A DNA stretch of 59,255 nt, from assembly GCF_006335005.1 (NCBI RefSeq), contig NZ_VDMP01000022.1, positions 1 to 59,255 of the forward strand. The letters run 5' to 3'. Source of the stretch: Nocardioides albidus (GTDB lineage: Bacteria; Actinomycetota; Actinomycetes; Propionibacteriales; Nocardioidaceae). The position numbers were made by a program, and so were the translations under genes. The first letter of the stretch is position 1. The number at the start of each line of letters is the position of its first letter. Shown one piece after another: positions 10,848-19,936 of this stretch. The notes beneath the pieces are model-generated. The model ran no database searches, was not told where the DNA came from, and saw only the letters and a list, made by a program, of their open reading frames with translations.

Positions 10848-12185
10848 ATGCCCGATCTGCTCTCCGTCGTCGCGGTCCCCGCCGCCGCGCCCGCCACGGC
10901 GGCCACCACGGCGGCCGGTGACACCGCCTGGCTCCTCGCCTCGGCCGCCCTGGTCCTGCTGATGGCGCCGGGCCTGGCGTTCTTCTACGGCGGCATGGTG
11001 CGCTCGAAGAGCGTGCTCAACATGATGATGATGGTCTTCGGTGCCCTCGCGGTCGTCATGGTGGTCTGGGTCCTCGTCGGCTACTCGCTGGCCTTCGGCG
11101 ACGACCTCGGAGGCGGCCTGCTCGGCGACCCGACCCAGTACGCCGGGTTCCGGGGGATGCTCGAGGCCGACCCGGAAGCGCCGTACCCGATCACGATCTT
11201 CGCCGCCTTCCAGGGCCTGTTCGCGGTCATCACGGTCGGCCTGATCGCCGGGGCGATCGCCGACCGCACCCGGTTCGGCACCTGGCTGCTGTTCGCGGCG
11301 CTGTGGACCGTGCTCGTCTACGCGCCGGTCGCGCACTGGATCTTCGACTTCAGCTCCGGCGACCACGTCGGCGGGTGGATGGCCAACCGCCTGGGCGCCC
11401 TCGACTTCGCCGGCGGCACGGCCGTCGAGATCAACTCCGGCGCCGCCGGACTGGCCGCCGCGCTGGTGCTCGGCCGCCGGGTCGGCTTCGGGCGGGACCC
11501 GATGAAGCCGCACAACCTGACCCTCGTCATGGTGGGCGCGGGCCTGCTGTGGTTCGGCTGGTTCGGCTTCAACGCCGGATCCGCCCTCGCGGCGAACAAC
11601 ACCGCGGCCGTGGTGTTCGTCAACACCCTGCTCGCCGGCTGCACCGGCCTGCTGGCCTGGCTCGGCGTGGAGCGCTTCCGCGACGGGCACGCCACGTCGT
11701 TCGGCGCCGCGTCCGGCGTGGTCGCTGGCCTGGTGGCGATCACCCCGTCCTGCGGCTCGGTCACGCCGATCGGCGCGATGCTGGTCGGCCTCGTCGCGGG
11801 CGCGGTGTGCGCGCTGGCGGTCGGCCTGAAGTACAGGCTCAAGTACGACGACTCCCTCGACGTCGTCGGCGTGCACCTCGTCGGCGGGCTGGTCGGCACG
11901 ATCATCATCGGTCTGCTCGCGTCGTCCTCGGTGACCGGCGTCGACGGCCTCCTCTACGGCGGCGGCGCCGACCAGCTGGGCAAGCAGCTGCTCGCCGCCG
12001 GCGTCACCCTCGCGTACTCCTTCACGACGACCGCGCTCCTCGTGTGGGTCCTCGAGCGGACGGTCGGCTTCCGCATCGATCCCGACCACGAGGTCGCCGG
12101 CGTCGACCTCGTCATCCACGCCGAGACCGCCTACGACCTGCATGTCTCGACCGGCAGCGGCCGTCCGCACTTCGGGCACGGGTGA
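10848..12185 (+). CDS. Second ammonium transporter (Amt family)
   Basis: A 445-residue Amt paralogue of the gene at 9056. It keeps [59 protein letters not shown] and [14 protein letters not shown]. One visible difference is in the pore segment: the first copy reads [10 protein letters not shown] where this one reads GGTAVEINSG, so the first pore His is replaced by Glu here. That His-to-Glu variant is known in some Amt proteins and may alter conductance. It has its own GlnR-like operator and is followed at once by glnD. Confidence 0.93.
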   Translation: MPDLLSVVAVPAAAPATAATTAAGDTAWLLASAALVLLMAPGLAFFYGGMVRSKSVLNMMMMVFGALAVVMVVWVLVGYSLAFGDDLGGGLLGDPTQYAGFRGMLEADPEAPYPITIFAAFQGLFAVITVGLIAGAIADRTRFGTWLLFAALWTVLVYAPVAHWIFDFSSGDHVGGWMANRLGALDFAGGTAVEINSGAAGLAAALVLGRRVGFGRDPMKPHNLTLVMVGAGLLWFGWFGFNAGSALAANNTAAVVFVNTLLAGCTGLLAWLGVERFRDGHATSFGAASGVVAGLVAITPSCGSVTPIGAMLVGLVAGAVCALAVGLKYRLKYDDSLDVVGVHLVGGLVGTIIIGLLASSSVTGVDGLLYGGGADQLGKQLLAAGVTLAYSFTTTALLVWVLERTVGFRIDPDHEVAGVDLVIHAETAYDLHVSTGSGRPHFGHG

Positions 12186-12192
12186 CCACCGG

Positions 12193-14430
12193 GTGACCGC
12201 CGCCGAGCGGGCCACGCGCACCGACGCGGCCGACGCCCTCTGCATCGGCGCGTACGACGCCGCCGGGGGGCCGGACTCCGGCGTCGCCCTCGTCGCGGTG
12301 GGCGGCTACGGGCGGGGCGAGCTCGCACCCTACTCGGACCTCGACGTCGTCCTCGTCGCGGAGGAGGGCGTCGAGGACACACTGGGGGAGGAGCGCTGGA
12401 CCACGCTGGCGAGCCAGGTCTGGTACCCGCTGTGGGACTCCGGGGCCAAGCTCGACCACGCGGTGCGGACCCTGCCGGAGATGCTGACCGCCGCGGAGGG
12501 TGACGTGCGGGTGGCCTCCGGGCTGCTCGACGTGCGCCACGTCGCCGGCGACCACAGCGTCGCGCTGCGGCTGCGGACGACGACGCTCACCCACTGGCGC
12601 CGTCAGGCCCGCGAGCGGCTGCCCGAGCTGCGCGAGCTGGTGCGCGGCCGACACCGCCTCGTCGGCGAGCTCGCGCACCTCTCGCTTCCGGACGTCAAGG
12701 AGGCCGAGGGCGGGCTGCGCGACGCGACCGTCCTCAAGAGCCTGACCGCCACCTGGATGGTCGACGTGCCGGCCGCCGACCTGGAGCGGTGCCGCCAGCA
12801 GCTCCTGGACGTGCGGGATCTGCTCCACGAGGCCGCCGGTCGGGCCAGTGACCGGATCGCGCCCGAGCACTGGGGACCCCTGGCGGAGGGGCTCGGACTG
12901 CCGGACGAGGCGGCCGCGCAGCGCTATGTGCGGGAGCTGGGGCGCAGGGTCACGCACCTGTCCCGGCTCGCGTGGCGGCGTACCGACGACGCGCTTCGGC
13001 GAACGCCCGCCGCCCGGCCGCGCCGTCCCGACCTCCAGCGGGTCGCCCCCGGTGTCGCGCTGTCCCGGGGGGAGGTCGTCCTGGAGGCCGGCGCGAAGCC
13101 GGCCTCGGACCCGGTGCTCCTGCTCCGCGCCGCCGCCGAGGCCGCCGTCCGGGACGTGGTCCTGGCACCTCCGACCGCGGCCCGCCTGGTCCGCGAGTGT
13201 CCGCCTCTGCCGGAGCCGTGGCCCGACGAGGCCCGCCAGCAGCTGGTCCGGCTGCTCGCGGCCGGTCCTGGGCTGCTGCCGGTGTGGGAGACGCTCGACG
13301 AGACCGGCGCGCTCGACCGGATCCTGCCCGAGTGGGAGCGGATCCGGCTGCTGCCGCACGCCTCGCCCATCCATCGCTTCACCGTGGACCGCCATGTGGT
13401 GGAGACCTGTGTCGAGGCCTCCGCGCTCATCCGGGACGTGTCGCGCCCCGACGTGCTGGCGGTCGCGGCGCTCCTGCACGACATCGGCAAGGGCGAGCTG
13501 ACCGAGCACAGCGTCGCCGGCGTCCCGATCGCCCGCGCGATCGCCACCCGGATGGGGTTCGGGCCTCGCGAGGTCGACCTGATCGGCCAGCTCGTGCGCT
13601 GGCACCTGCTGCTCGCCGACATCGCGACGACCCGCGATCCCGATGATCCGGGCACGATCGACACGCTCCTCGAGCACGTCGACAGCCTCGACGCGCTGGC
13701 GCTGCTGACCGCGCTCACCGAGGCCGACGCCAAGGCGGCCTCACCCAAGGCGTGGTCGTCGTGGCGCGCCGGGCTGGTGCTCGACCTCTCCCGCCGCGCC
13801 CGCGCGGCTCTCGAACGGGGGAGCGTGCCGCCGGCGTTCACGGTCGAGGAGATCCCGATCCCCGCGGGGGTGGCGGACGGCGAGCCGTCCATCGTGGTGG
13901 AGCCTGTCGGGGACGGCTCGCGGGTCACCGTCGTGGCGCTCGACCGGGTGGGCCTGCTGGCCGACGTCGCGGCCGTGTTCGCGCTGCGCCGCGTCACGGT
14001 GCGGGCGGCGCGGATGTGGTCGCAGGGGGACTTCGCCGTGTCCGTCTGGGACGTCGGCGAGAGCGGTCTCGACCCCGGGGCGCTGCGCGACCAGCTGGAC
14101 GCGATCACGTCGCGTCGCCTCGACCCCGCGTCCCGGCTCGCCGCGCGGCACACGCCCGACGGACTCGACCCGGCGGTCGTCGTACGGCCCGAAGCCAGCG
14201 ACCAGGCCACCGTCATCGAGGTCCGGGCCGCCGACCGGCTCGGCGTGGTGCACCTGGTCAGTGCGGCGCTCGCTGCGCTCGACATGACGGTTCGCTCGGC
14301 CCACATCTCCACGCTCGGGCCGCAGGCAGTCGACGTCTTCTACGTCCAGGAGGTCGCGGCGGGCGCGCTCTCCGAGACGCGGGCGGCCGAGGCCGCCCGC
14401 GCCGTGCGGAGGGCGATCAGCGCGAGCTGA
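12193..14430 (+). CDS. glnD: PII nucleotidylyltransferase/removing enzyme GlnD
   Basis: GlnD modifies and demodifies PII in response to glutamine. The protein is about 745 residues from GTG 12193, or 762 from ATG 12142, which would overlap amt2 by 44 bases; neither has a strong ribosome binding site, so the start is uncertain. Domains in order: nucleotidyltransferase with VGGYGRGELAPYSDLDVVLV (the GG and D-x-D site), a linker, an HD phosphohydrolase (AALLHDIGKGELTEHS), and two C-terminal ACT domains (VVALDRVGLLADVAAVF and VRAADRLGVVHLVSAAL), which sense glutamine. Its stop touches the stop of the convergent phosphatase gene with no gap. Confidence 0.93.
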   Translation: MTAAERATRTDAADALCIGAYDAAGGPDSGVALVAVGGYGRGELAPYSDLDVVLVAEEGVEDTLGEERWTTLASQVWYPLWDSGAKLDHAVRTLPEMLTAAEGDVRVASGLLDVRHVAGDHSVALRLRTTTLTHWRRQARERLPELRELVRGRHRLVGELAHLSLPDVKEAEGGLRDATVLKSLTATWMVDVPAADLERCRQQLLDVRDLLHEAAGRASDRIAPEHWGPLAEGLGLPDEAAAQRYVRELGRRVTHLSRLAWRRTDDALRRTPAARPRRPDLQRVAPGVALSRGEVVLEAGAKPASDPVLLLRAAAEAAVRDVVLAPPTAARLVRECPPLPEPWPDEARQQLVRLLAAGPGLLPVWETLDETGALDRILPEWERIRLLPHASPIHRFTVDRHVVETCVEASALIRDVSRPDVLAVAALLHDIGKGELTEHSVAGVPIARAIATRMGFGPREVDLIGQLVRWHLLLADIATTRDPDDPGTIDTLLEHVDSLDALALLTALTEADAKAASPKAWSSWRAGLVLDLSRRARAALERGSVPPAFTVEEIPIPAGVADGEPSIVVEPVGDGSRVTVVALDRVGLLADVAAVFALRRVTVRAARMWSQGDFAVSVWDVGESGLDPGALRDQLDAITSRRLDPASRLAARHTPDGLDPAVVVRPEASDQATVIEVRAADRLGVVHLVSAALAALDMTVRSAHISTLGPQAVDVFYVQEVAAGALSETRAAEAARAVRRAISAS

Positions 14431-15219
14431 TCAGGGGAGGGGCGAGGTCACCTGGGTGGCGACGCCGGTCACCGGGTCGACCTCGTAGTAGTAGTGCGGG
14501 GATCCGTCGCGGTTGGGCATGCTCGCCGGGTCGGGGCTGACACCGAACGCGGTGCAGACCAGGGTGCCGTCGGGGTTGAGGTGGGCCTCGATCATCTCCG
14601 TGTTCCCCGGGAACCGCTCCGAGAAGGGCAGCTGCGGCTTGTTGGCGCAGGTCTCGGGGAGCATCAGGCCGTAGATGCCGCCGTGGGCGACCACCACGCC
14701 CGTGCCTCGGTCGGTGCGGTGCTCGCGGGCGTACTGCGCCCACCACCGGTCCCAGCGCTCCTGGACGTCGAAGTAGTTCTCCCCGCCGCCGAACGCGTTG
14801 CCGCGCGTGGACGGGTCCATCACCCAGCTGGCCAGGATCCCTCCGGCGACGCGCTCGTCCTTGGAGACCAGCTCCACCTCCCGGATGTCCTCGTCGGCCA
14901 GGACGGGCACGTCGTGGTCGGCGGCGACCCCGTCGGCCGTCTGGTAGGTGCGGACCATGATCGAGGAGTCGACGGACGCGATCGGGGCGTCGGCGAGGTA
15001 GGTGACCAGCTTGGCCGCCTGTTGGATGCCGAGGGCCGAGAGCTCCTCCTCCGGCTGGGGGTAGGTGCTGTTGGCGTGACGGACGAACAGGATGTCGTAG
15101 CCGGGCGAGGCGAGCTTCGGCTTCGGGTCGGCATCCGCCTGCAGTCCGACGACCGTGGGCGTCGTCGCGAGGACGGCGACCGTCGCGGCGAGGGTGGAGA
15201 GTCGGGTACGGCGCTTCAT
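14431..15219 (-). CDS. Secreted histidine phosphatase family protein
   Basis: A 262-residue protein with an N-terminal signal peptide (basic MKRRTR, hydrophobic core to about residue 27, Ala-rich cleavage region). The mature part begins with ILFVRHANS, the RHG-type catalytic segment (here Arg-His-Ala, so the usual Gly is replaced), and a second catalytic His in VVVAHGGIYGLM, with an acidic residue before it. It is a phosphoglycerate-mutase-like fold of unknown substrate acting outside the cytoplasm. The ATG has a nearby AGGACC-type binding site. It is convergent with glnD, sharing no spacer. Confidence 0.85.
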   Translation of the reverse strand: MKRRTRLSTLAATVAVLATTPTVVGLQADADPKPKLASPGYDILFVRHANSTYPQPEEELSALGIQQAAKLVTYLADAPIASVDSSIMVRTYQTADGVAADHDVPVLADEDIREVELVSKDERVAGGILASWVMDPSTRGNAFGGGENYFDVQERWDRWWAQYAREHRTDRGTGVVVAHGGIYGLMLPETCANKPQLPFSERFPGNTEMIEAHLNPDGTLVCTAFGVSPDPASMPNRDGSPHYYYEVDPVTGVATQVTSPLP

Positions 15220-15369
15220 GGAGGTCCTCCGGATTCGGGGATGGCGCGGAGCCCGAGCATCGGGAGGGCGGTCCCCAGGGACGTCGCGGATCCCGGTGAG
15301 TGAGACGTGCGTCACGGCCGCCGGCGCCCCGTCGTCACCGGGGAGGTCGGGGCTGCGGGGGCCGGCGGT

Positions 15370-15375
15370 TACGAT
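15370..15375 (+). promoter_or_regulatory. Putative -10 hexamer of ffh
   Basis: TACGAT, about 70 bases before the ffh start, fits the actinobacterial TAnnnT -10. The 225-bp gap 15220-15444 between the divergent phosphatase gene and ffh holds no gene that I can see. Confidence 0.4.
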
Positions 15376-15444
15376 CGGTGCTCGAAGACTTCCGCCCGGG
15401 CGCCCCCGGACGACTCCGACGACTCCCACGAGGACGCAACGCTC

Positions 15445-17022
15445 TTGTTCGCCACACTTTCCGATCGCCTCACCGCGACCTTCAAGAACCTGCGCGGCAA
15501 GGGACGGCTCTCCGAGGCCGACATCGACGCGACGGCTCGTGAGATCCGCATCGCCCTGCTCGAGGCCGACGTCGCGCTGCCCGTGGTCAAGGACTTCGTG
15601 GCCGCGGTCAAGGAGCGGGCCCGCGGCGAGGAGGTCAGCCAGGCGCTGAACCCCGCCCAGCAGGTCGTCAAGATCGTCAACGACGAGCTCGTCGCGATCC
15701 TCGGCGGAGAGACCCGCCGGCTGCGCTACGCCAAGACCGGCCCGACGGTCATCATGCTCGCCGGCCTCCAGGGTGCCGGCAAGACGACCCTCGCGGCCAA
15801 GCTCGCGCTGTGGCTCAAGGAGCAGGGCAAGACGCCGATGCTCGTGGCCTGCGACCTGCAGCGCCCCAACGCCGTCCAGCAGCTGCAGGTCAACGGCGAG
15901 AAGGTCGGCGTACCCGTCTTCGCGCCCGAGCCCGGCAACGGCGTCGGCGACCCGGTCTCCGTGGCGAAGGCCTCCATCGAGGAGGCCAAGCGCAAGCTCC
16001 ACGACGTCGTGATCGTCGACACCGCGGGCCGCCTCGGCGTGGACGCGGAGATGATGGCGCAGGCCGCCGGCATCCGCGACGCCGTCCAGCCCGACGAGGT
16101 CCTCTTCGTCGTCGACGCGATGATCGGCCAGGACGCCCTCGTCACCGCCCAGGCCTTCCTCGACGGCGTGGGTTACGACGGCGTCGTCCTCACCAAGCTC
16201 GACGGCGACGCCCGCGGCGGTGCGGCACTGTCGATCCGCCACGTCACCGGCCGCCCGGTCATGTTCGCCTCCTCCGGCGAGAAGATGACCGACTTCGACG
16301 TCTTCCACCCCGACCGGATGGCCTCGCGCATCCTCGACATGGGTGACGTGCTGACCCTGATCGAGCAGGCGGAGAAGGCCTTCGACCAGGAGGAGGCGCT
16401 CAAGGCCGCGGAGAAGCTCACCCAGGGCGACTTCACCCTCGACGACTTCCTCGCGCAGATGCAGCAGCTGAAGAAGCTCGGCTCGATGCAGAAGATCCTC
16501 GGGATGCTGCCCGGCATGGGCCAGATCCGCGAGCAGCTGGAGAACTTCGACGAGCGCGAGATCGACCGCATCGAGGCCGTCATCCGCTCGATGACGCCGG
16601 CCGAGCGAGCGAACCCCAAGCTCATCGACGGCTCCCGCCGCGCCCGCATCGCCAAGGGCTCGGGCCGCAGCGTGTCCGACGTCAACAGCCTCGTCGACCG
16701 CTTCTTCGAGGCGCGCAAGATGATGATGCAGATGGCCCGCGGCGGCGGGATGCCCGGCATGCCGGGGATGCCCGGGATGCCCGGGATGGGTGGCCCTGGC
16801 GGCGGCAAGCGCGCCAGCGCCAAGCAGAAGGCCAAGCAGTCCAAGGGCAAGGGCGCGCGCCGCTCCGGCAATCCCGCCAAGGCCGCCCAGGAGGCCGCCG
16901 CGGCGAAGGCGAAGGCCGCGGAGACCAAGCCCAACCCGTTCGGCATCGGCCAGGACATCGACTACGAGGCGGCCGCCGAGAACCTCGAGCTGCCCAAGGA
17001 CTTCTCCAAGTTCCTGCGCTGA
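15445..17022 (+). CDS. ffh: Signal recognition particle protein Ffh (SRP54)
   Basis: Ffh binds signal sequences on nascent chains and, with SRP RNA and FtsY, delivers ribosomes to the membrane. The start is a rare TTG at 15445: it gives the canonical (M)FATLSDRLTATFKNLRGKG N-terminus and lies ten bases after GAGGA. The 525-residue protein has the N domain, G domain (GLQGAGKTTLAAKLA, DTAGRLG, TKLDGDARGG) and a C-terminal M domain. After the Met-rich helices the tail contains a Met-Pro-Gly repeat (about residues 432-450) and a Lys/Ala-rich extension, typical of actinobacterial Ffh. Confidence 0.96.
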   Translation: MFATLSDRLTATFKNLRGKGRLSEADIDATAREIRIALLEADVALPVVKDFVAAVKERARGEEVSQALNPAQQVVKIVNDELVAILGGETRRLRYAKTGPTVIMLAGLQGAGKTTLAAKLALWLKEQGKTPMLVACDLQRPNAVQQLQVNGEKVGVPVFAPEPGNGVGDPVSVAKASIEEAKRKLHDVVIVDTAGRLGVDAEMMAQAAGIRDAVQPDEVLFVVDAMIGQDALVTAQAFLDGVGYDGVVLTKLDGDARGGAALSIRHVTGRPVMFASSGEKMTDFDVFHPDRMASRILDMGDVLTLIEQAEKAFDQEEALKAAEKLTQGDFTLDDFLAQMQQLKKLGSMQKILGMLPGMGQIREQLENFDEREIDRIEAVIRSMTPAERANPKLIDGSRRARIAKGSGRSVSDVNSLVDRFFEARKMMMQMARGGGMPGMPGMPGMPGMGGPGGGKRASAKQKAKQSKGKGARRSGNPAKAAQEAAAAKAKAAETKPNPFGIGQDIDYEAAAENLELPKDFSKFLR

Positions 17023-17077
17023 CCGCAGCGAGCCTGGTCAGGGCATCGAACACGTCGTCCGAGCGGAGCGAGGTCCC

Positions 17078-17470
17078 ATGGCGAGCGCAGCGAGCCGGTC
17101 GCCGAAGACGACGCTCATCGTCGACGGCGCCAACGTCATCGGCGCGCGTCCCGACGGCTGGTGGAAGGACCGTGCCGGGGCCGCCCTGCGGCTGCACGAC
17201 CGGCTCCTCGTCGCCGACATCGAGTACGACGTCGTGGTGCTCGTGCTGGAGGGCCAGGCCAAGAGCGGCGTTCGGCCGGGCAAGGACGCCCATGTGCGGA
17301 CCGTGCACGCCCCCAAGGACGGTGACAGCACGATCGTCGCGGAGGCGCGCCGGGCCGCCGAGAAGGGCGACCGGGTGGTCGTCGTGACCGCCGACCGGGC
17401 TCTCGACGCCCGCGTGCACGGCGCCGGCGCGACCACGCTGTCGCCGACCTGGCTGCTGGCCCGCCTCTGA
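17078..17470 (+). CDS. NYN (PIN-like) domain protein
   Basis: A 130-residue protein starting near LIVDGANVIGARPDGWW, the first acidic motif of NYN/YacP-like nucleases, followed by VVLVLEGQAKSG, STIVAEARRAAEKG and VVVVTADRALDARV, which supply the remaining acidic residues of the PIN-type site. It is probably an RNase; the substrate is unknown. It lies 55 bases after ffh in the same direction and may be co-transcribed. The ATG start is chosen because the conserved fold begins about ten residues later; its ribosome binding site is weak. Confidence 0.75.
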   Translation: MASAASRSPKTTLIVDGANVIGARPDGWWKDRAGAALRLHDRLLVADIEYDVVVLVLEGQAKSGVRPGKDAHVRTVHAPKDGDSTIVAEARRAAEKGDRVVVVTADRALDARVHGAGATTLSPTWLLARL

Positions 17471-17486
17471 GCACCGCCCGCGCGTG

Positions 17487-17531
17487 ATCGTGGGCCTTGG
17501 CGTGCACGTGGTGGACGCCAGGGCCCACGAT
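17487..17531. repeat. 45-base palindromic hairpin element A
   Basis: A 17-bp stem with a single G.T pair (17487-17503 with 17515-17531) and an 11-base loop. The ends are ATCGTGGG and CCCACGAT. A second element of the same total length and the same ends lies at 18570-18614, on the other side of the AbiEi/DUF559 gene. No T-run follows, so it is not an obvious terminator. Confidence 0.7.
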
Positions 17532-17607
17532 GAGGGCGGGGGCGGGTTATCCACAGGTACGGAGCGGCTCGGTTGCGTCACCCTGCGCGCGCGGTGAGGG
17601 TCGTGAC

Positions 17608-18570
17608 ATGGTCGACGCCCCCCTCCGCCGCTTGGCCCCGCTCCTCGCCATGCAGAGCGGCGTGGTCAGGCGCGCACAATTGCGGGAGCTGGGCCTCGCC
17701 GACCACGACGTCGCACGCCTGGTCCGACGGCGCGCGCTGGTGCGTGTGCATCCCGGCGTGTACGTCGACCACACCGGGCCGCTCAGCTGGGAGCAGCGGG
17801 CGTGGGCGGCGGTGCTCGCCTGTTGGCCCGCCGCTCTGGCCGGCGGCTCGGCCCAGCGGTCCGGCGACCATCGACGCAAGGGGTACGCCGACGACGGGAC
17901 GCCGGTCGAGGTGCTGGTCGACTGGAGCCGCAGTCTGCGGCGGCCGTCCGGCGTGCGGGTGCGGCGGAGCCGCCACCTGCGGCGCGAGGTGGATTGGTCG
18001 CTGCTGCCGCCGCGACAGCGCTCACGGGGCTGGGTCCTCGACCTCGCCGCCGAGGCGCCGACGGACCTCGAAGCGGTGGCGGTGATCGCGGACGCGGTCG
18101 GCGACCGGCGGGTGCGGCCGGCCGACCTCCGTGCCGCGTTGGCGGAGCGGTCGAGAATCGGACGAAGGCGGTTCCTGGAGGCGGTGGTCGCCGACGCGGA
18201 GGCCGGCACGTGCTCAGTGCTGGAACACGGCTACCTCCAGCGGGTCGAGCGGGCGCACGGTCTTCCGGCCGCGGAGCGCCAGGTCCGGTCATCGGTCAAG
18301 GGGCTGCTCTACCGCGACGTCGAGTACGTCCGCTTCCGCACGATCGTCGAGCTCGACGGTCGCCTCAACCACACCGGGATCGCCAACCGGGACCGCGACC
18401 TCGAGCGCGACCTGGACGCAGCCGTCGACGACCGGCTGACGGTCCGGCTGGGGTGGGGCCAGGTGTTCGGAGGCGAGTGCCGCACCGCTGCACGAATCGG
18501 GGCCATCCTGGCGGGGCGGGGCTGGGAGGGCGTCGTCCACCCCTGCCCGCGGTGCCGGGTCGGCTCGTGA
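17608..18570 (+). CDS. AbiEi antitoxin-type N-domain with DUF559-like C-domain
   Basis: A 320-residue protein. The N-terminal 70 residues (LAPLLAMQSGVVRRAQLRELGLADHDVARLVRRR, then VHPGVYV) match the winged-helix domain shared with AbiEi antitoxins of type IV toxin-antitoxin systems. The C-terminal part (YVRFRTIVELDGRLNH, then RDRDLERDLDAA and TVRLGWGQVF) looks like the DUF559/very-short-patch-repair endonuclease-like domain, including a candidate catalytic Glu-x-Asp. No AbiEii toxin gene is adjacent. Such stand-alone proteins are frequent and multicopy in Nocardioides-type genomes; their role is unknown. The gene is bracketed by two look-alike hairpins. Confidence 0.75.
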   Translation: MVDAPLRRLAPLLAMQSGVVRRAQLRELGLADHDVARLVRRRALVRVHPGVYVDHTGPLSWEQRAWAAVLACWPAALAGGSAQRSGDHRRKGYADDGTPVEVLVDWSRSLRRPSGVRVRRSRHLRREVDWSLLPPRQRSRGWVLDLAAEAPTDLEAVAVIADAVGDRRVRPADLRAALAERSRIGRRRFLEAVVADAEAGTCSVLEHGYLQRVERAHGLPAAERQVRSSVKGLLYRDVEYVRFRTIVELDGRLNHTGIANRDRDLERDLDAAVDDRLTVRLGWGQVFGGECRTAARIGAILAGRGWEGVVHPCPRCRVGS

Positions 18571-18614
18571 TCGTGGGCTCCGGCGTCCACCAGGCGAACG
18601 GCAGGACCCACGAT
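18570..18614. repeat. 45-base palindromic hairpin element B
   Basis: Starts at the last base of the AbiEi/DUF559 gene stop codon. The ends ATCGTGGG (18570-18577) and CCCACGAT (18607-18614) pair perfectly; the inner arms pair imperfectly. The left half reads almost like element A (GTGATCGTGGGC, a few differing bases, then GGCGT). Same 45-base length as A. Confidence 0.65.
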
Positions 18615-18644
18615 CGGAGGTGTCGCGCCCGAGAGGCGCGTTGG

Positions 18645-18650
18645 TAGCGT
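18645..18650 (+). promoter_or_regulatory. -10 hexamer for a leaderless amidohydrolase transcript
   Basis: TAGCGT followed by seven bases and then the GTG start at 18658. This spacing puts the transcription start at or next to the start codon. Confidence 0.6.
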
Positions 18651-18657
18651 CGGCCGG

Positions 18658-19740
18658 GTGAGCGCGCTGCGGTTCTCCGGTCCGGTCCTGCCCGACGGCG
18701 AGGCGCGGGAGGTGTACGTCGTCGACGGTCGGGTCACCTACGAGCGGCCTGCCGGGCTGTCGGGAGCTGAGACCGCCGGCGAGGGCTGGATCGTGCCCGG
18801 CCTGGTCGACGCCCACAACCACCTCGGCCTCGAGGACGGGGGAGCGGTGGGCGAGGAGGAGATCGAGCGGCAGGCATTGGCCGACCGGGCCAACGGCGTC
18901 CTCCTCACCCGCGACTGCGGGTCCCCGGCCGACACCCGATGGGTGCAGGAGCGTGAGGACCTGCCCCGGCTGATCCGCTGCGGACGCCACGTCGCGCGCA
19001 CACGGCGCTACCTGCGCGACTACGGGGTCGAGGTCGAGCCCGACGAGCTGGTCGGCACGGTCGCCGAGCAGGCGACGGCGGGGGACGGCTGGGTGAAGCT
19101 CGTCGGCGACTGGATCTCCCGCGAGGAGGGCGACCTCGCTCCGTCCTTCCCCGCCGACGCCGTCGCCGCGGCGATCGACGTCGCCCACGCGCACGGCGCG
19201 AAGGTGACCGCCCACTGCTTCGGCCAGGCCTCGCTCGGCCCGCTGCTGGACGCCGGCATCGACTGCATCGAGCACGGGACCGGCCTCACCGCCGCCCACC
19301 TCGAGCAGATGGTCGCGCAGGGCGTCGCTCTGGTGCCGACGGTGCTGCAGACCGCCAAGTTCCCGGAGTTCGTCTCCGCCGCCCGCGACCGCTTCCCGAC
19401 GTACAGCGCGACCATGGAGTCGCTCCACCAGCGGCGGCGCGAGGTCCTGATGAGCGCGTACGACGCCGGCGTGGCCCTCTACGTCGGCAGCGACGGCGGC
19501 GGATCGTCGCGCCACGGGGTCCTCCACGAGGAGATCCACGCGATGGCGGCCATGGGCCTGCCCAACGAGTACGTCCTCGGTGCCGCCTCGTGGCGGGGCC
19601 GCGCGTGGCTGGGCTGGAACCCGGGCCTCGACGAGGGCGACCCGGCCGACTTCGTCGTCTACCCGCGCAACCCGGTCGATGACCTCTCGGTGCTCGCCGA
19701 GCCGTCGCGGGTGGTGCTCAGGGGCCGAGTCGTCGCCTGA
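18658..19740 (+). CDS. Amidohydrolase family protein
   Basis: A 360-residue metal-dependent hydrolase of the amidohydrolase superfamily. Metal-binding motifs in order: VDAHNH (about residue 56), a Lys in GWVKLVGDW (candidate carboxylated lysine), AHCFGQ, DCIEHGTGL, and GSDGGG near residue 280. The C-terminal beta-sandwich (GDPADFVVYPRNPVDDLSVL) is the imidazolonepropionase/prolidase-type end. The substrate is unknown. The GTG start lies seven bases after a TAGCGT hexamer and lacks a ribosome binding site, consistent with a leaderless mRNA. Confidence 0.85.
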   Translation: MSALRFSGPVLPDGEAREVYVVDGRVTYERPAGLSGAETAGEGWIVPGLVDAHNHLGLEDGGAVGEEEIERQALADRANGVLLTRDCGSPADTRWVQEREDLPRLIRCGRHVARTRRYLRDYGVEVEPDELVGTVAEQATAGDGWVKLVGDWISREEGDLAPSFPADAVAAAIDVAHAHGAKVTAHCFGQASLGPLLDAGIDCIEHGTGLTAAHLEQMVAQGVALVPTVLQTAKFPEFVSAARDRFPTYSATMESLHQRRREVLMSAYDAGVALYVGSDGGGSSRHGVLHEEIHAMAAMGLPNEYVLGAASWRGRAWLGWNPGLDEGDPADFVVYPRNPVDDLSVLAEPSRVVLRGRVVA

Positions 19741-19936
19741 CTGGTCGCCGGGCGTCGGCCGGGTTGCCCGGATTTCGGGCTGCGGCGCGGCGCGTGGCAG
19801 ACTTGGCGGCTGAGTTCTGCGACTTCCGGTCCCTCTCAACCGGTGGTGGCAGAACCCGTCCGAGTCCGGGCCCCGGTGTCCCCACCTGGTGGTCCCTGGC
19901 TCACCCACCACCAGTTCTCAAGGAGACACCACAAAC

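Noticed and set aside
16740..16800. Short GGGATGCCC-type tandem repeats as a CRISPR or VNTR
   Set aside because: They encode the Met-Pro-Gly repeat of the Ffh M-domain tail. No CRISPR array, rRNA or tRNA gene was seen in the window.
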